A DNA stretch of 64,000 nucleotides. Origin: Macropodus opercularis (taxonomy: Eukaryota > Chordata > Actinopteri > Anabantiformes > Osphronemidae). A model generated the notes under the pieces. The model saw nothing but the letters and a program-made list of their open reading frames with translations, was not told the origin of the DNA and did no database searches. The translations under genes were made by a program, and so were the position numbers. Positions 1 through 13,300 of this stretch are shown here, piece by piece. The stretch's first letter is position 1, and each line of letters starts with the position of its first letter. The stretch covers positions 15,565,001-15,629,000 of the forward strand of contig JAUCMP010000028.1 of assembly GCA_030770545.1 (NCBI GenBank). The letters are read 5' to 3'.

Positions 1-795
1 AACAAGTCCACCTGTTCAGCACCGGGCTCAGTTCTGTAGGAATAAGAGCCAAAGCTTATCGTTCAGTGGACGTGTTGTAACAGTTCAAAATGACCCGTTT
101 ACGCTCCACTACGGTTGCGGCACCGCTACATCACCTAGTATTTTAATGAAGTATTTGTAATTCTGACAAAAAAAAAATCGGGATCCAAATCTCAGTTCAA
201 CCACCAGGCGTCGCAAAGTGGTTTACAGTAGTTCACAGCAGCCTGTTACTGCAGCAGTGGCTCATTTTCTATCTGTAACGTGCAGATATTACACCAAACG
301 TATCCTATTATATAGTATCTGATGCTCTGTAACTACACAGCTGCTGTGGAACAGGATGAAGATAAAACAGTCTGTCATTGTTGACGTAAGGAGGCTATGA
401 GGACGATTTTATCATCTTAATGTTATGATATAGAGATGTTCAAATAATAAGGTTCATTAAAGTGACATCTGGGTTGTTAAGCTGTGGATCGTTTCTTTGG
501 CTGTTGTTTGATTGAGGGTTTTCAGAGCACACTGAAAGTTGTTGGCGTTCATGGGTTCATCTGCAGTTGAGGATTTCAAACGGCCTGGTCGTAATCATCA
601 GCAGCAGGAAGTTGGTCCGATGGGATTTTTTCCAATAATAAAAGCACTAACAAGTCAAAGTTACTGTTCCTAAAACTTCATCTTACCACCTGGGTGGTGT
701 TCGCTAAATCCATTAACACTAACTTAATACGTTGTGCTGTGTACTCTGACTCACATACTCACTCAAAAAGGACTAACATTTTTAATTTGACTTAC

Positions 796-3700
796 CTTAG
801 GTCCTTGTCTTCCTGGATAACCTGGAATTCCTGGAACACCAAGTTTACCCTGACAAACATTAACAACGTGTCAGGTCAGCAGCAGCGGTAGATGGATGGA
901 TGGGTGTCATATAAAGTTCAACAATTCGAATTTTCTTTGTGTTTTTGTCATTTCCAACCTTAAGTCATTCTAGAAATTGTATTTCATGTCAGCATGTCTT
1001 ACCTTTTCTCCTGCTGGTCCAATGGGACCCGACTCTCCGTTGGGCCCTGATCGGCCCTTAGGGCCCTCGGGGCCGTCCTCTCCGCGAGGCCCAGCTAACC
1101 CAAGCTCACCCTATGCCACAAACATATGACATGTGAGCATATGGAGGCAATGGAAGTTATTTATATAGCGTGATGTCATTTCAGCCGAGCGTCTCACCCG
1201 GTCTCCTTTGATGCCCATATCTCCCTTAAAGCCGGGGAAACCATCTTCACCCTAATAAGAAAAAAGGCGTCACTGTAATTGCCAATAAGTGAAAACATGC
1301 TTGATTTGATTGTCATGAGGACACTGACAGGTACAGATGAGGGACAGGACAGAGGTTCTGTCCAACAGCACGTCAACGCGTAGTCACTGACCTGCATCGA
1401 CATCTGCTTTACTCACCGAGCCACACGTATTTCATTAAAGTGTATGATATGTATTTCCCAGCAACAATCTTCACAATGGGTGGAAACACAGCCTGCTTAT
1501 GGATGTGTGGATGAGAGTTAATGCTGCTCTCTGCTGGTCACACGGTGGAACAGCACATGCTCAGTAGGAGGCGCTCACCTGCACCAGCTAATTCCGTTTG
1601 GAATATATTCGATCTTAACAAATCGATACTCATATCTAATGCTTTTTCAAAATGAAAGACGCTGCACTTAGTCATCATCTACGGTATAATGGACTTCATC
1701 AAAATTCCCTACAACGAACCGAACAACGCTGCTGAGAATTCTGGAAGTGAACCAGGCTGGTTAACTGTGATAAACACAACCAAATAGATGCTGAAGGCAG
1801 CTATTCAGCTCAGACAAACCCCTGCTTCCTTTGACACTTTCTTTTTCCAGTCTGTCACCTCATGTTTTCAGCCCTGTCCAATGCATAATGCAGCACAGAG
1901 CATGTCTGCGCTGAGCCTTTCGCATCACTAGGACCACACACACACCCGACGTAAAGAAAATCCTTTATTCATCCAAAACCTCTCCGCTCAAGGTTGGATG
2001 TCTCTGTATAAATAATTCAATAAAAAGTGATAAAAATACCTGTCAGTGTAGTGAGGCCAACACGCGTCACTCAGATAATTGATTTTTATAAAACAGCATA
2101 ACGGTATTGATCTTAAATAAATGTTCTGCATATTAAAGGGAAGCTTCGTTTAGATTCCGCTCTGTGACACACGGCCAGTCGAGCACTGAAGATGGATGGC
2201 AGCGTTCTTTCAAAGCAAAAGCCTCAGCGCGGTGGCTCCACGTCCAAAATCTAAAGACGGCTATTGACTGACCTCTGCATGGGGCTGTCAAGCTGCAGCA
2301 GCCGTCCACTCTAGCTTGAAACACTCAAACAAAGTTGAGAGCCTTGATTACAGACACGCTAACGCTGTGAGTCCCAACCTCGGCTGACTGCTCAGCAATG
2401 AGGTGGGTAGAAAACCTGACAAATCCTGTGGAGACAAGTTTATACCTTCTCTCCCTTCGACCCTTTGAGACCACGGACACCATCGGCTCCCTGTAACAGG
2501 AAATAAACGTTAATTACCGCGACAAATGTCTAAGCAGCCATGTGCAATGGAGAAACCATACCTTCACCCCACGAGGGCCAGGATAACCAATAGGACCTTG
2601 TGGACCTAGAGGACCCTGAAGAGATGGACAAGAATATAAAGGAAATGAAATATACCACAGCATGTCTCTAGTCGCTTAGAAAATGCCGTTGTACACACAT
2701 ATGTACTGCTATGATGTCACCCTAGATTCTACATTATGATGACATCATGAGTCCAATAAGAACTGCAGAATACACATACTTGTCCTCCTTTCTCTCCAGG
2801 TGGTCCCTCCTTACCAGGATGACCCTGTCACAGAGGTGGAAGACACAGTGAACATTCAGAAATTATAATGACATGTCATATACTGGCTGTAGTCTGTAAG
2901 TAAGTAGGGATGTTGTTCATGTGTTCATATCAGTTCAAGTACAAGGGAAACACGGAATAAAACTCAATTTAGCAGATGCAGGTTGACTGACAGAGTGATC
3001 TGTAAATGTCATCAATCCATGTGTCATTCAGAACAGAACATAAAGCATAGAGTATATCAGATGTTTAAACTGAGACACTTTATGGAAAAGCTGAGCTCAT
3101 TTTGAACTGGAATTGGAACAGAGCAATGTTCACCGTCGTCTGTAAACGTCTGAGACTAGATTTCTTTCTAGCTGCTCAACGGTCCTGGGCCTGTTCAATG
3201 CATGAACAGTAAGAGGTTTCCCTGGATGGAGCACATGTTGCTCTGAATGTGGTTGTATCTCCCACTTATATATAGTAACATTAACCATGACAAACTGAGT
3301 TATGGAGATATAAGGTCATCACATGGTCACAGCTGTTGGTCTGCAGCTACACAGCCCCAAGCGTTTTTACTCATAGCGTTGGACGTTTGGTTGGATCAGC
3401 TACGTGACTGATACGCAACATTTGCTTGTGTGTAATTCTGAGGTGCTGTATGTAGATGGCTGCAGCACTCACAGGAGGCCCATCGGCTCCAGGTAGTCCA
3501 GGCAAGCCCGACCTGCCCTGAGGTCCCTGCACGAACACAAACGGTGGCAAAGGTCACAAACAAGTAGGACGGTGTAGTCTGGTTATGTTCGCTAATGAGC
3601 TAAACCCGTTTTGGAAAAAACAATAATAAACCTATCAATGGTTTTGAACTATAGCTTTAGATTATTCTTAGCCAATTATGAATGTTTTTGAAATAAATTG

Positions 3701-3844
3701 ATACAGAAAAAAAAAGAAAAGACACCTTTTCTCCAGGTGGTCCAATCGGGCCTTGAGGACCAGGGAGACCCTAAGGCAGAGAGAGGCACACGGACAGACA
3801 TGAGTGACAATAAGCCTGCTCACACACACACACACACACACACA

Positions 3845-3876
<32 letters not shown>

Positions 3877-6800
3877 CACACACAGACACACACACACACG
3901 CACAGCGTTATGGAGTCACATGCTGGTAGATATTGGTGCCTGTGTTTGCAGATGTGCCAGTGTGAATGTGAGCGTATGTTGCAGGGTAATTTGAGACACT
4001 GACGCCTGCCACTGCAGGTATGGCAGCCTTGCAGGAATTCCACCGCTAACATGAATTAGACGCTTTCACGCGGATCGACCCTGAAACGCCCTCCCTCTGA
4101 GCTAAACCTGACTTGAAAGATGTTCCAGAATGTGCGTCTCTGTAGCTTTTTCTATCTTCAGGGAGAGATGAGCGGAGGCTCGGCCGGCACCGAGGTAGAG
4201 CAAAGCAAAAAAAGGGAGACGTCTCAAACTGAACACAAAGTACTGTCTTTACACCTCTGATGTCACACCATGGCGGGAGGAGGAAGCTGTTGGAGGGTTC
4301 GCAGCATATAGAGAGGACGTCACAGTTAATGAAGCGTTACATGATTTCTATGCTTACCTGAGTTCCTGGGATTCCCTGCTGCCCAGGTGGGCCTGGTTCT
4401 CCTTGTGGGCCCTGGAACAAAGTTGGCGGCTGTCAGAACTACACACCAGTGAACCTAAGTCTCTCCAACGTGGTTTATCAGTGATGCTGAAACATGTTTG
4501 CACTTGTTGATTGCATGTTGTTATTTGGACTCAAAGTTCATGGATGAGAAGAGTGTATTTCCTTAATAAACAGTGTAAATCACTGAGAAGGCGGTTCAGT
4601 CTAAGTGACGTATACCCCAGCTCTCTTTAGCTTTAAGCTGTTGGCTTTTTGTGCGTTAGACGCTGGCATGACCTTTGACCTCACTGCAGTGCAACGTTTC
4701 AGAAGGTTCACTTGTAGGGTGTTTATACCATGTTTCCTTTGGGTCCTTGAGGCCCGTCAACACCAGCAACACCCTAAGAAGAACAGATCAGGAAACACTC
4801 ACTTATACTTCATGCATTTAAGGAAGTGATGTGAGAACGTTTAAAGGTGATGGGACTTACCGGGGCTCCGGGGGGTCCTGGAGGTCCACGAGGACCCAGC
4901 AAACCCCTTGGACCCTGAATTATACGGGGAAGATGACTTAAAGTAAAATAAGAACTGTACTGTGAAATATGCTAATAATCATTTCAGGCGATACATCCAG
5001 TGCCTTTGTAGTCACTGTCAAAGAAAAACCAGATAGCACAGATAACGTGAAAGCAACAGTGAAGAGGGACTTGTCGCTGCTTGTTTGACTCTTAAATGTC
5101 TGGAATGCCATGATGGAACAGCAGAGCAGAGACTCACACTCTCGCCCGCTAGTCCTCTGGGCCCGATCTCGCCGTCCTCGCCCTGAGGGCAGAGAGAGAC
5201 AAAGGGTGATTTACTGAGCTGTGGTTCACTGGATGTTGGTTCATTTGAGCAAACACAAATAATCGTCAGCTGGAGAAAGCACGTTTTCGGCAGGGCTACG
5301 TTTCAACCAAACCCGACACCGTTGACTGTAGCAACAGCCTGGGTTGGGGCCAGGTTAGTTACAGGGGGAAGCAAAGGTTAAACACAAGCTGTCCTCCTCC
5401 CCAGTTCATAGTCTCCACCCAGCTGCTGATCCTGCCTGAGGGCTGAGCTAGTGAACCGCAGCTGATGTAAACGGTGGCTCACTCCTGTTAATAGCAGTTT
5501 GTTGTTAAAAGTTATTGAGGGTGTGAAAGTAGAGGAAGCACTTACTCTCTGACCGTCTTCTCCAGGAGCACCTAGTGGTCCCATTGGCCCTGGCTCCCCC
5601 TGAGATGGCATGAGTGAAAGAAATGAACATATAATAATCAATTATATTATACTTTTACTCTTTTATTATTATAATGACTTGAACATTTGCTTCTCCCCTT
5701 CTCCTTATGTGCAGAGCATGCTGGGGCCCACCACCAACTGGGGCAACGCAGTGGGATGTACGATAAACGTGAAGGCATCACACGGCATCATCATCAAGTG
5801 AATGCACTGACTGCGTCTTCTCAGTCTATTAGGTACGTGGTTCGTTCTACAAACATGGCTCTAAGCAGTGATTAATGGATTAGGGGAGTGAAACTAATTA
5901 TAACGTCTTATTCAATTATGTGAAGTTAAGAGGTTACTCAACTTTGCAAACTTATAAAGATATTGAAATTCCAAACTCGACTGGTGACTGCAGCCAAATA
6001 TGTTTCACGACATACAAAACTTTGTACTCGGTAAATCTAAGAAGTAACCTAAGCAGGCAAATCCCCAATAACTGAAGGATTTAGCTGAAAGCTAGTTGTG
6101 TGACTTATCACAAGAGCTAACAGCGTTTCGCTCTAAAGCCTGAAAACATTTAGAGGCGTTGTTTCTCGGAAAAAGACAATAGCGTGTTGTTCGGTTGATT
6201 CCTTTCAGATCTGGCTCCCTCTTGCTTTCAACGGGCAGTATATGTGTTCAGCGTCAGGACTGGACGGTGACGTCGCTTTGCTGAACTTGGCCGCACCAAA
6301 CCGCCTGACGTTGACCATACTGTACTCACCCTGTGTCCCTTTTCACCGGGCAGCCCAGGGAGCCCATCAAAGCCTCGGTCACCCTGTAACGACGCGGCAA
6401 AGTGAGTCACTAGACCAGAAACATCACCACAACACGTCCACGACGTGCAGGTGGTACTTCGCTGTGCTGGCATTTCGTACCTTGGTGCCTGGCTCTCCGG
6501 GCATTCCACGGGCCCCGTCCGCTCCAGCACGACCCTTAACAAAATCACAATCATCCTCAATCATAAATACGCATAGAAACACTTCAATCAGCTGCTTTTA
6601 TTTTCTAGTAGCTAGACATTCTACAGTAACAGTAATCATTAAATAGTCTTTAATTTATACGTGAGACATTTGAAAAATATGGAGAAGGACATTAGACATA
6701 TAAATATATATATATATAATAATTTTCATGTATCATCAACTGCTATTAGTTTTTAGTATCTTCTTACATGACACACAAGTCAGTCAGTGGCTCAGAACTG

Positions 6801-7303
6801 ATCCACATTGATTACGACCCAAGCGGGTGGAAATGCTTGGCCTTGCAGAGTGACTCTGTTGTGACACTAATCACGCCTACGTCCAGATCTAGTTTTCCGT
6901 TTTGGCATTTTCCGACAGATTAAGCGTCATTGATCCGAGGACTGCAGGCAGCGCAAGCCTTTAAGCGCATATCAAGCAATTGTTTGTTGAAGTAGAAGTA
7001 AGCCTCTCAGCGTTTGAGCAGTGACCACAAGACGCACAGCAACAAACACGCAGGCCAAGGCGAGGTCCCGGGTCGCTGAGTTCACGTACCCTCTTGCCAG
7101 CTTTGCCCGTTTGCCCTGGAGGCCCTTGGATGCCACGGGGACCCTGCAAAGACGTTGGAACGACTTAGGGAAAGGAAGCTCTATGAACCTTATTTGCAGC
7201 AGATGCGGGTCATTTTTAAGCATCTTTAATCAGACAGGTTCCTTCTCACCTGAGGTCCGGGGTCTCCACTTTCACCCTTTAGTCCAGGAGAACCGGGCAG
7301 ACC
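796..7303 (-). CDS. col11a1: col11a1 major triple-helix exons (17 exons of 54, 45 or 108 bases)
   Basis: Each exon starts with a complete Gly codon and encodes perfect Gly-X-Y triplets: eleven of 54, five of 45 and one of 108 bases (1003-1110). No interruption of the repeat is visible. Recognisable pieces are GLKGESGDPGPQ, GFDGLPGLPGEKGHR, GVAGVDGPQGPKGNM, GADGVRGLKGSKGEK and GEDGFPGFKGDMG, in the order of vertebrate COL11A1, with no exon missing. The next exon lies beyond position 1. Positions 1-795 hold only intron. Confidence 0.95.
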
Positions 7304-10300
7304 CTGAAGACGGACAACACAAACAAACATGGCTTCCTTACATTCAGCTTGTGACGCGTGTAGTTCGGTTAAATTAACAGCAGATGGCGATGTTCAGCTT
7401 CACGTTCACATTCACTAGGACAAATGAATCCACACCTTCCTCTGCAGATTCATGCATCACATGTAAACAACACCGGACTTTTCTTCCTCTTCTCCGTTTG
7501 TACTGAACGAAAACACGCAGAGGTTTGAGACACTCTGTGCACTGCGATCTGTCTGCAGACGAGTGTGGCTTCGAAGCTGGTGATTACACGCAGACGCTCA
7601 GGACAGGTGCATGATCAAGAAGGGAAGGAAAGCGGCAGATAAAAGCCAACGTCCTACATCACCTGTTGTTCCACATTTCTGTTTATTGTCTCATCATAAG
7701 AGTAAGAAAACCTTTACTAGTCCCACAGTGGGGGAATTATGTCGTTTCAGAGGATTACACATGGCCTTTTGCTTGTGGAGAGCTGCTTTAACAAGTGGGG
7801 GTTTTCTTGTAGCAGATAAATGGTGGATCATGTATCAGCAGGCCCAAAAGACAGAAGGAGGTGCGTGGGGGGGCACACAAATGAAATCTGGCAGCTGCCA
7901 AGTGCTGAGGCAACAGCCTTTTAACCATTTGACTATTTTGATTCAGCTATTTGTGTCCTCCAGCCACTTGAACCACTCGTGAACTAAAAACACTATGTGA
8001 ACAGACGACGAGTTTTCTTCAACGTGACAATGTTTGCAAAAGGCTTCAACGACTGTTTCTGAAATACTGGTGGAAAAACAGTACAAATGACTATTTCATT
8101 TCAAAAACCCTTGGAAACTCACCACGGGTCCTGATCTTCCCGTCAGTCCCATCGGCCCCGGGGGTCCTCTCATAGCCAGCTGCAGGACAGACACAGACCA
8201 CGACACGGTCAAACTCCCTTCAGAAATGTTTCGGTAGAATATTGATGTGTAGCGTATTCACTGTACGCTTAGGTCATTGTGTGAGTTCTTTTATTATAGT
8301 TTTTACGTTTTTTTCCCCACTCCCATACTTTATATTGTATCTTCTGGATCAGAAGCTGACGTCCTGTCGGACTGTGTCATTTTCTTCAGCAGCTCAACTT
8401 ATTATCTTCTGCACCTGTTGGTCGAGACCTCCTGCAGGCTGAGAGCCTCAGAGAATCTTTAACAGTGCCTCCTGCCCATCTGTGTGCTTTTAATGCGCTG
8501 GGTGTTTCCGTTTTAGCCTTGCCAGGCAAACGCAGTTTACATGTTGTCTCTCCCTTCCGCCCCCCGCCTCCCCATGGGGTGGGGCGTGTTTCTAGCTTTT
8601 TGGCCTCCTGGTGTCTTGTTAACGTTTTTCAAGTACTTACTCTGGCCTGGGAAAGGATGGCCTGGGCTTGGGCTTCTTGGGCCGACACAACAGGACCCTT
8701 CTCTCCATCCCCACCAAAGCGGAACTGGTAAACACAAACGATTAAAGAGTTAAATGTTTTGCTTTTATTACTAACGAGTAGACGATACGATCTTCTGTTG
8801 TGTTCATCTGAGCACTTACTGGCAGCATCAGCATGGTACCAGGCGGCCCTGGCAAACCATCAGCACCAGGCAGACCCGCACGACCAGGTGGACCCTGCAG
8901 AACAGAACAAACATCCCCTGAGTAATGAAAGAAATAACTGGAAATAAAACCTTCAAAACTTTACTAGAGCAGCAAGTTAAATGAATAACGTATGCGGCTT
9001 AAACTAAAGCTGCCACCTGACATCCGACACATGTCCCACATGTGTTAAGACACAGTAACACTGGTGTGAATTAAAATTAAACACGTGTATCCACTAAAAG
9101 CAAAGACGCTTTCACATACACCACATGAGCCTAGAGACGGATCTGCAGCATGGTGGGACGCTACTGTGAACACAAGGTTCTGTAGAACCAGGGCAAAAAT
9201 TGTTCCTCAGCATCTGATCTTAATGAGATTAACCATAATAATAAGACACTGCAACTCAGTGACATGTAGCCCTTTTGCATACGACAGTCAGCTTAGCTAA
9301 AAAATCATTCAATACATGAATGACGTGCACTGAAGCACAAACACATTATTGTGCAGCTTCCCTAATGTCTGTATTATTTCATTATTTATGGTTTCAATGT
9401 GGCGCCTGCTTTATTTAGATACAAATCTCAGGATCTTCTACTGTTTTAATCCGAAACATCACACTGATCGTTGCTTACATCGATCATTGCCAAGCAGACG
9501 TCGGTTGTGCGGATGTATGTTACGATAACTTTTGTTTAAAATGAGACGTTTTCGAGCAGTAAAGTCAGGTTAATCCTCTTCCAGGTTCTTATCAGTGACT
9601 TTTGGTGACAACAACAAGTTAAACAAATGAATATGAAGACAAGTTGCACAACCGACACCCCGTTAACTATGCACTCAATATGTAACTATACTTCATATAT
9701 GACAAACAGAAAGACTCAGTACGCTTTCAGCATAAACACACGCAAATAAAAAATACTCATTGGAGACATAAATGGCACCTCACCCTGTCACCAGGATCTC
9801 CAGCAGTGCCTGGGGGTCCTTGTAGACCTGAGGGACCAGGCAGACCCTAAAAGGACAAAGTCAGGAGGCCGCCACCATAAAACATTATTTACGTTTGAAC
9901 ACAATCGTATATGCTCTTGCTCACAAAAAACATTTGTGTTTTTTACAATATACTCACAGCTGGGCCAGGGGGTCCTGGGGGTCCTTCAATCAACATGCCC
10001 TTTACAAAACAAACACATTGTTTCACTTCACAAACTGCTCTGTGCGACACACACTAAGTCTGGGTAGGTCAACAAATTTGGGGAGAAAGGATTCTGAGGA
10101 AAATCTTGAGCCTATATTCAGGCACTTTTTACGAACATTTAATGAAACTAAAAAGCAAACTGTACTTTAGGAACTGAGTCATTTGCGCTCAGTGAAAAAA
10201 GCTAATTAGTCTGTAAACAGGATCATTTAAATTGAAATGACACCAGCGTTCATTTTCTGGGCCTTACAGGTTCAACCACAGCCGGCTCGCCCTTCTCTCC

Positions 10301-13300
10301 CTTCTGCCCGAAGGCTCCTCCAACCCCTGCAACCTGCAGTTCAGACAGAACACAGAGGAAACATTCTTCACACAGTAGTTAGCGTTTACAGGTGAGTGGG
10401 CGACTGGAAGGCAGTAAAACAATGCACAATCAAGTTTTACGGAATATCACTTGATGTCAGAGGCAGAAAGTCAACGGAGAACAACTAAACATGCAAAATG
10501 TTAGTATTCAGCGAGAATGAAAAGCAGATTATCATCCGTTTGAAGTCAACTATATTATTTGTCATCGTTGTGCTTAGAATAGTAAACACAACCTGAAATG
10601 ATGCTCTGGGTTTCCCTGTGACATCCTGGACCTCTACTAGCCCAGATGTCGGTGTGACGTCTGCTGGTCTTTGTGACCCTTTCCAGCCGGGTGGCCATTA
10701 ACAACTCCTTCATTTGAGTCTTACTACACAATACAAACCTATGTATGTTGTCATCAGGCTAAAATACACATGACTAACTGCTGATTGTCATCACATTGAT
10801 TGAAGGACCTGATTATTTCCATCACTGACATGTATGTGCTTCGTATGGATCATACGAAGATCTAGTAACTAAACTCATAGGTGTGAGTCTTGGGCTCCTC
10901 TTAATTTAGCTTTAGAACGTGCGTGAAGATGATAAAAGCTGTGGCGTCGTCAGCCCTTCTCCATCTGTCTGCTGTGTTTATGAGTAAAGGTGGAGAAAGG
11001 TGGCGTGTTCATACAAGACCACGACGCCCAAAAGCACACAGACACAAAGCTGTGTTTGATTATGTCCAGTGGGCAAATTTAACCAGCGATGGACGTGAAG
11101 GGCTCAACACAAAGACAAAGTGTCTTTAAATATTTACTCTAGCTAGACGACTGACAATGGCGCTGTTGGTAGGAGACGGGTTCGGGAATCTGGGCATAAA
11201 AAGAAGAGAAACGAAACCGTAACAGCTTGATTAGAGCCGTGTGTGTGCGCACGGCGGACATCTGCCTATGAATTATGGCCAAATTGTTGTGCATGCAATA
11301 AGGGGTATTTCATGGAGAGGCTGCTTGTTAAAATGACAGCGGAGGAGAAGAGAGGATCACATCCAGCTGCTTAAAGATGAGGCTGGGCTGATGCGCACTG
11401 ATTGAAGACTGCAGGCATGTGAAGTTAAAGAAACAATACTAATTACCCTGTAAGTGTCAATCACTGTAAAGTCTGCCAGGATTAGGAGGTGAGTGAAACG
11501 CAGGCATCGTTGTCCCTTACCAGACCGGTCAATAAACCACCAAGCACACAGAAGAGGTCTACCAGCTCAACATGTCCCAAACCATCCCACCCGAGGAAGA
11601 CGTGCACTGGGAGACGTTCATGCACACACCCCTACGATACTTACGGTGCTCTCGGAAACGTCGGTTTCGGCGGCCACCCCGGGCCCCACCTCATCGTGCG
11701 CATCGAGGGTTGCCGTGGGTTTGGGCAGGGCTGTGCCGTACTCATCATAAGCCCCGTAATCATACAACCTGTTGTCTACCTCCCCCAAGTCATACTCCTT
11801 TAGGTCATATTCCTTAAAGTCGTATCCTTCGGCAACGCTGTCCAGGTTGTCCGCTGTTTCCGGGACAACGGTGGGCTCCGGGGCAACGGGACCGGCCTCG
11901 GTGGCGTAAGCACCGACACCATCCTCCTCCACAGCCTTGTAGCCCAAGCAAGGAGGATGAGGGGGGAATGGTGAGCAAATAAGGGTATTAATTAAGCGTT
12001 TAAATGTTAATAAAGCAGATTCATCACTATTGTTAACTGATATATAATGCAATGTTAAATAAAAAATCAGTTGCAATAGCAGATGGACGATAGCACCTTA
12101 TGTATTCCCAAAATAAAGTTGTCGCACAGGAATAAATAAAGTGTTACTGTGTTGTTTCAGCCTTTCCTTCCTCATAATGTACAAGATATCAGGCAGTAAA
12201 GAAAGGTTGAAACACACAAGACATCCGCTTAGCCGTCAAACCGGGCATCAGGTGGCAGCTGTGCAGATGCAGCAGTGAAAATTAAAACGAGCTTCTTAGC
12301 CGTTCAGTTTGGACAGAACAGCCACACGCAGCACTACGGCCAGAATCACCCGCCGTTGGGTTTTCAAATCGGATGCAGTGCCACATTCTGTTACATACGT
12401 AGGCACGAGACCTTCTGAGTGATTTGAAACTGTCCGTACAATGGTACAGTCCGTACAGCTGGCTGCAAGACGCCGGGGTGGTCGTAGTTCTGTCAGGTGC
12501 AGCCGTTAGCAGAACTACTGATCAAACCAAGCTCGGTGCGAGGAATACTTTTGAACTGGTGATCTGGGAAAGAAGCGAATCACTGGAGTGGTTTCTGTTA
12601 GTGGAAGCACAACAGGAACTACTTCCACGTTCTTTTAATTTCTAATTATTAATGTTCATTAGGCAGGAGCAGCTTCTTACAGATTGTCTTCTATGGCACA
12701 GATCGTCCAGGCAGCCCACAGTGTCTCCTCTCTGCACCTTTGGCAAAGCCCATCTAAAGCTAGGACGACCTCGACAACGTAGCAGGTGGTTTGTCGCTTT
12801 TAAAAAGACACAGCCGTTCATTTGAACGGCTGTGTCTTCGTCATACCAGGTACAGCGCCGCCTTGGCTCATATCTCCCTTTTTACATGTCCTGATACACT
12901 CAACACACTGTTTGTTCAAAGTAGAAGAGAAGAAAAATTACCTCATATGGTCCACTGGTGGCAAAGGGCGACTGAGTTTGAGTACCATCTACAGTTCCGT
13001 AGTCAATGTCTGTATAGTAATCTCCTTCTACATTGTTTAGCTGAGTCATGTTGAAGAAAAGGACAGAAGAATAAAGCGAGGGTTAACACAGAGGCTCAGA
13101 CCAGAGGTTATTTGCTAGGGGGGCGTCTCAGGCTCGCTCCAGACTCGGCTACTTCTACACAGGAGAGGTTAGGGAGCTCTGCCATCACAGATCTTCCCTT
13201 CAGAACGTAGGATGGGAAGATCTTGATGAGATCCGCTCGCTGCTTAACGTGGATGTTTACCCTAAAATTGCCTCTGGGTCGTGCGGGCGCTGTGGCCTGG

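Noticed and set aside
3668..4052. Cys/Val-repeat and Thr/His-repeat open frames
   Set aside because: Translations of the CA microsatellite at 3820-3905.
10590..10720. Possible extra collagen-like exon on the minus strand between exons 8 and 9
   Set aside because: No Gly-X-Y pattern, weak splice sites, and exons 8 and 9 join in phase without it.
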